DNA from: Promethearchaeia archaeon
GTDB lineage: Archaea > Asgardarchaeota > Lokiarchaeia > Sigyniarchaeales > SOKP01
Assembly (NCBI GenBank): GCA_029856375.1
Contig: JAHQWX010000052.1
Coordinates: forward strand, 1 to 8,995
Direction: 5' to 3'
Length of the DNA: 8,995 bases
Positions within the stretch are counted from its first letter, which is position 1, and every line of letters begins with the position of its first letter. Of the stretch, positions 5,486 through 8,995 are shown piece by piece. A model generated the notes under the pieces. That model searched no databases, was not told the origin of the DNA, and saw nothing but the letters and a program-made list of their open reading frames with translations. Made by a program: the position numbers and the translations under genes.

Positions 5486-8395
5486 TTAATCTATTTTTTT
5501 TACCACTTCTAAAATTCTGGGAAGATCGCTGGTAATTTTTTCAAGCTCGTTTTTAAATTTCTTTTCAAATTCATTGAACACTCTATATTTCTTAAACTCG
5601 ATATCGTTAACAAATCTCACTGCTAAATTAGCGATCTGTTTAAAAATGTCGTCAAGACGATCCGAACTTAATGTAATTTCGGGATCTATTCTTTTCCGCT
5701 TTTTTCTTATGTGGTTTCTTAACTTACCTCGGGGGACCCTTAGGTTATCAACAGTTTCGTCGCAAATTGAGAGAAAATCGTAGGCGATTTTCTTTGCTTC
5801 ATCTTTTAGAGCTGTTTCAATTACTTCTGTGCGCCATACTAAGATCCGCCCTCGCGCATATGTATCGGGATTTAAAGAAATACTGTCAATGCCTTGACGT
5901 ACTAGAAATTGCAGGAATTCAGGATCATCGGAAGGAGCTTGACCACAGATTCCTACCTTTTTACTGCGTTCATGTGCTACTTTGATTAAATGTTCAACAG
6001 CTCGTCTTATTGCCTCGCTGTTAGTGATGTAATTAAATTGATTTGCAAGTCTTACTAATTTCTCGTTATCACGACAAGAGCCATAAACTAGTTGAGTTAA
6101 ATCATTAGATCCAATTGAAAATCCATCAAAATAATTACTAAAAATATCCGCTAAAAGAATATTTGAGGGAATTTCTGCCATAACATAAACTTTAAGAGCA
6201 TCTTGACCTCGAGTTAATCCTTCCTCTTTCATAATTTCAATAATCGCTTCTGCCTCTTCTGGACTTCTACAAAAGGGGATCATAGGAATAATATTAGTAA
6301 GCCCCCAAGAGCGAGCTAATTTAATAGATCTTAACTCCAAACGAAATGCTTGTTCGAAATCGTCTGCTACATATCTCGAGGCACCTCGAAATCCCATCAT
6401 AGGATTATGTTCTTCTCCTTCGTATAACCATCCACCTATTAAATTTTTGTACTCATTAGTTTTAAAATCAGAAAGTCGCACAACCGCCTCAGCAATTTCT
6501 CCATTTGGTAGGATTTTCCAAACTCCAGCAGCAATTGTAGCGATACCTTCAGCTAATTTTTGCACATAATATTCTTCTTTATTAACATAACCAGAAGTTA
6601 ATTCTTCAATTTTTTCGAGGGTCTTCTTTAATAGTTTTATTTCCTTGAAAAACGGATCCTTCTTCACGATATCGCTTTTCTTCATAGATTCAATTTTTTC
6701 TTTTTTCTCTAATAGTTCATGTGAGTATAAGATTAGATTTTCATATTGCAGAAGCGCATTCGGATGAATTTGAATTAAATCATTAATAATAAATTCTAAT
6801 CGCGCAAGACCAGTCCCATCGGGATATTTGCCTGAAGATAAAGCCCCCTTTGGAATCCCAAGATTCACTAATACTCTGGTTAATGTTCTAGGTAAATATT
6901 TGAACTGAATGGTATCATAATCGAATTCGACAATACCTGCCCAGATTCTCGCTTCACCTTCAGAACAATCTAAAGTAATAGTATCACTTCCTTTCTTAGC
7001 GTGCTCTTTTATTGTTTGTACAATATTATCAGCACCTACAATAGAAGGAATGTCTAATTCTCTTGATACAATAGCGGCGTGGCATGTCGGACCCCCACGT
7101 TCGGTTATAACTCCCCCTAGATTTTGCATGTACGCAGTCCAATCGGGATTTGTTTCGTATGTGATTAAAATATCCCCTTCTTCAAGAAGGTGAGCGTAAT
7201 TTATGTCTTCAACGACTTTTAATTTCCCAAAACCAATTTTACGCCCAATTGCAGTTCCATTCGAACTAATTAATTTTCCATTTTCTTTTAATTTTATAGG
7301 ATCATCAATTAAATAGTGAATCTCCTCAACATCCCCCCGCTGAGAGTGAACGGTTTCGGGACGGGCTTGAACAATGTAGATTTTTTCGTTTCTACCTAAG
7401 GCCCATTCAATGTCCATGCGTTTTCCATAGTGCTCTCTGATTAACATTGCGTATTTCGCCAATTCTAACGCTTGTGAATCAGTAATGCTAAAAGTATTTT
7501 GCGATTCAATTGGAACAGGAACAGTTTTGGTTCCACCAGCTTCTCGGTCGAAAACCATTTGAGTTTTCTTTAACACGAGGTCTTTTGCTATGATTTTTAA
7601 TTCTTTGGGATGATGTTTAAAAATCACATATTCGTCTCCCTTTTCTTGCCCTTGAACTATTAATTCACCTAATCCCCAAGTACTTCTTATTACTACGACA
7701 TTTTCGTTTCCAGAATCAGGATCTTCAGTAAACATAACTCCAGACGCTTTTACTCCACCCAAACCACCAGCCATTTCTTGAACGCCTACGCTCAATTTCA
7801 CGGCAAAGTGATCATAACCTGAACGCTCTCTATAGGCAGTCGCGCGCGTCGTGAAAATCGAAGCCATATCTTTTAAAATAAATCTTAATACATTATCCTC
7901 GCCACTAATGTTTAAATGAGTGTCTTGTTGGCCAGCAAAACTAGATTCGGGTAAATCTTCCGCTGTCGCACTCGAGCGAATTGCAAAAGTAGTTTCTTCG
8001 CCAATTTTTTTTATTAATTTGCGATAAGCATCTAAAATCTCATCAGACATGCTATCTGGGATTTTTGATTGCTCAATTGCTATTCTAATGCTTGCACAAA
8101 TCTCATCGACTCTTTGGATTGCAGATATTTCTTCGCTTTGCAATTCCTTTTTAACAGAGTCAATTTGCCTTCTGATATATTCTTTTAATGTTATTTCCTC
8201 GTTTTGAATAGTATAAAAATTATTATTGAGAATATAATCAAATGCCTGAGCTGTTACGGCAAATCCTAACGGGACTGGGATCCCAAAACTTAACAGTTCT
8301 CCAAGGCTCGCGTTTTTACCGCCAACTAATTCGATATCAGTGGTTCTAACACCTTCAAAAAACCGTATGAATCGATAATCATCTATCGCAGACAT
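5486..8395 (-). CDS. ppsA: Phosphoenolpyruvate synthase (pyruvate, water dikinase)
   Basis: This 969-residue enzyme converts ATP + pyruvate + water to AMP + phosphoenolpyruvate + phosphate, the entry step of gluconeogenesis from pyruvate, in the cytosol. Three domains are in the usual order. The ATP-grasp nucleotide-binding domain (about 10-350) includes the RSSATAEDLPESSFAGQQDT signature at 140-159. The mobile phosphohistidine domain (about 375-485) has GGPTCHAAIVSRELDIPSIVG with phosphorylated His439. The PEP/pyruvate TIM barrel (about 525-850) has GLARLEFIIN, NPMMGFRGASRYV, AEIPSNILLADIF, DGFSIGSNDLTQL and GICGQAPSDDPEF with catalytic Cys817. All key residues are present, and the pattern follows E. 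coli PpsA closely up to SLNPDT at 840-845. The bacterial enzyme (about 790 residues) ends shortly after this point, whereas here ~110 extra helical, charged residues follow. The ATG at 8395 has no clear ribosome-binding site, but a good TATA box gives a short leader. The membrane-protein gene to the right is divergent; the HAD gene follows 48 bp downstream. Confidence 0.97.
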   Translation of the reverse strand: MSAIDDYRFIRFFEGVRTTDIELVGGKNASLGELLSFGIPVPLGFAVTAQAFDYILNNNFYTIQNEEITLKEYIRRQIDSVKKELQSEEISAIQRVDEICASIRIAIEQSKIPDSMSDEILDAYRKLIKKIGEETTFAIRSSATAEDLPESSFAGQQDTHLNISGEDNVLRFILKDMASIFTTRATAYRERSGYDHFAVKLSVGVQEMAGGLGGVKASGVMFTEDPDSGNENVVVIRSTWGLGELIVQGQEKGDEYVIFKHHPKELKIIAKDLVLKKTQMVFDREAGGTKTVPVPIESQNTFSITDSQALELAKYAMLIREHYGKRMDIEWALGRNEKIYIVQARPETVHSQRGDVEEIHYLIDDPIKLKENGKLISSNGTAIGRKIGFGKLKVVEDINYAHLLEEGDILITYETNPDWTAYMQNLGGVITERGGPTCHAAIVSRELDIPSIVGADNIVQTIKEHAKKGSDTITLDCSEGEARIWAGIVEFDYDTIQFKYLPRTLTRVLVNLGIPKGALSSGKYPDGTGLARLEFIINDLIQIHPNALLQYENLILYSHELLEKKEKIESMKKSDIVKKDPFFKEIKLLKKTLEKIEELTSGYVNKEEYYVQKLAEGIATIAAGVWKILPNGEIAEAVVRLSDFKTNEYKNLIGGWLYEGEEHNPMMGFRGASRYVADDFEQAFRLELRSIKLARSWGLTNIIPMIPFCRSPEEAEAIIEIMKEEGLTRGQDALKVYVMAEIPSNILLADIFSNYFDGFSIGSNDLTQLVYGSCRDNEKLVRLANQFNYITNSEAIRRAVEHLIKVAHERSKKVGICGQAPSDDPEFLQFLVRQGIDSISLNPDTYARGRILVWRTEVIETALKDEAKKIAYDFLSICDETVDNLRVPRGKLRNHIRKKRKRIDPEITLSSDRLDDIFKQIANLAVRFVNDIEFKKYRVFNEFEKKFKNELEKITSDLPRILEVVKKID

Positions 8396-8434
8396 TGGTA
8401 GATCAATTTATCTAATTAGACTCAATAATAACTA

Positions 8435-8445
8435 TTTATATATAA
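8435..8445 (-). promoter_or_regulatory. Putative TATA box of ppsA
   Basis: The minus strand reads TTATATATAAA, one of the best TATA-box matches in the window. Its centre at 8440 predicts transcription start near 8414, an ~18-nt leader before ATG 8395. This fits a short-leader archaeal mRNA and explains the lack of a clear Shine-Dalgarno. No operator-like repeat stands out next to it. Confidence 0.55.
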
Positions 8446-8464
8446 TTAAAAATGTTTCAATTTT

Positions 8465-8478
8465 TTTATATTATAAAG
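8465..8478 (+). promoter_or_regulatory. Putative TATA box of the membrane-protein gene
   Basis: TTTATATTATAAAG on the plus strand predicts transcription start near 8497 and a ~38-nt leader that keeps the GGGTG ribosome-binding site. A second candidate, TTTTATATCG at 8497-8506, would start inside that site and is less likely. It is about 25 bp from the opposing ppsA TATA box, so the two promoters are back to back. Confidence 0.4.
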
Positions 8479-8525
8479 AGTTAGTTAAATATAAGATTTT
8501 ATATCGATACGAAATGTTGAAATAA

Positions 8526-8530
8526 GGGTG
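8526..8530 (+). promoter_or_regulatory. Shine-Dalgarno site of the membrane-protein gene
   Basis: GGGTG lies 4 nt before ATG 8535 and supports that codon as the start of the right-hand partial gene. Confidence 0.6.
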
Positions 8531-8534
8531 TTGT

Positions 8535-8995
8535 ATGAGCGCAAGCATAGAGTCGCAAATTAAAAATGACGATAAGCCTAAAGAAAAAATTTCTCCAGAG
8601 GATTTAACTGTGATTAAGAACAAACTTATAGGACAAATTATAAAATATTTGGGATTATCGTTATTTATTTTTTTGTTATTGCTCGGAATTATCGCTTTCC
8701 TTTCATTTAACTACGAAGGGTTGCTAACAACGACATTTATAACTCAAATTATGATTTCGTTCGTTTTGATCTTCAAATTCGAAAATCCTTACTTGAATTC
8801 AATGCTTGCTCTAACATTCTACGGGTTTTTTTCGTTATGTATGTGGTTAATTCCGGTGATTACCACCGTAGAAATACTTGTTATTGGTTTTTTACTACAC
8901 TTCGGGATTGCAATGTTTAATTTATTTATCATTGTCAATAAAAATATTAAGTGCTCAAAACACGCTTTTTATTGGGGTGCTTTGTTTTATATGTG
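8535..8995 (+). CDS. Multi-pass membrane protein, C-terminus cut by the window edge
   Basis: A reading frame from ATG 8535 stays open to the right edge (153 codons plus two bases), so the C-terminus is missing. The first ~34 residues are hydrophilic and rich in Lys, Asp and Glu (MSASIESQIKNDDKPKEKIS) and are probably cytosolic. They are followed by strongly hydrophobic segments at about 35-58, 64-82, 88-109 and 111-134, with a further one starting near 143. Short loops carry few charges (KFENPYLNS near 81-89; NKNIKCSK at 135-142). No signal peptide, catalytic motif or transporter signature that I recognise is visible. An integral membrane protein is certain from composition; any function is not. 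It is divergent from ppsA over an AT-rich promoter region of about 140 bp, which is weak evidence at most for a functional link. The GGGTG site 4 nt upstream supports the start. Confidence 0.8.
   Translation, partial: MSASIESQIKNDDKPKEKISPEDLTVIKNKLIGQIIKYLGLSLFIFLLLLGIIAFLSFNYEGLLTTTFITQIMISFVLIFKFENPYLNSMLALTFYGFFSLCMWLIPVITTVEILVIGFLLHFGIAMFNLFIIVNKNIKCSKHAFYWGALFYM

Overview
The window is AT-rich DNA that looks archaeal. It carries a UPF0147 protein (a family known from archaea), a pyruvate,water-dikinase (PEP synthase), Shine-Dalgarno sequences of the GGTG/GGTGG type, and TATA-like boxes about 25-50 bp upstream of several start codons. The lineage is not decided by what I can see. A mesophilic AT-rich archaeon such as an Asgard-type (Lokiarchaeia-like) genome is a guess. 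No rRNA, tRNA, CRISPR array, transposase or integrase was seen.

Layout, left to right. (1) Minus strand, 2829 down to the left edge: two ABC-2 type permeases in tandem (25 bp apart), then a gene of unknown function cut by the window edge that is missing from simple start-to-stop ORF lists. (2) Plus strand, 2982-3989: the ABC ATPase, transcribed divergently from the permeases across a short AT-rich promoter region. The three together most likely form one DrrAB/YbhFSR-like exporter: one ATPase and two different membrane subunits. Its substrate is unknown. (3) Minus strand, 8395 down to 4024: PEP synthase (ppsA), then a HAD-family hydrolase with an unusual lysine-rich tail, then the small UPF0147 protein. 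They run in the same direction with gaps of 48 and 184 bp. UPF0147 converges on the ABC ATPase with only 34 bp between stop codons. (4) Plus strand, 8535 to the right edge: the start of a multi-pass membrane protein, divergent from ppsA.

How they fit together: ppsA supplies phosphoenolpyruvate for gluconeogenesis. The HAD protein and UPF0147 lie downstream in the same orientation, but nothing in the sequence proves a shared pathway. The most distinctive details are a perfect 9-bp inverted repeat that puts the HAD start codon in a stem and its ribosome-binding site in the loop; the HAD protein's Gly in place of the usual second motif-I Asp plus its Lys-rich C-terminal tail; a ~110-residue C-terminal extension on PEP synthase; and the divergent ATPase/permease layout. 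I do not see convincing evidence of a wholly new multi-gene system here. The best candidates for new biology are these protein extensions and the unidentified edge gene.
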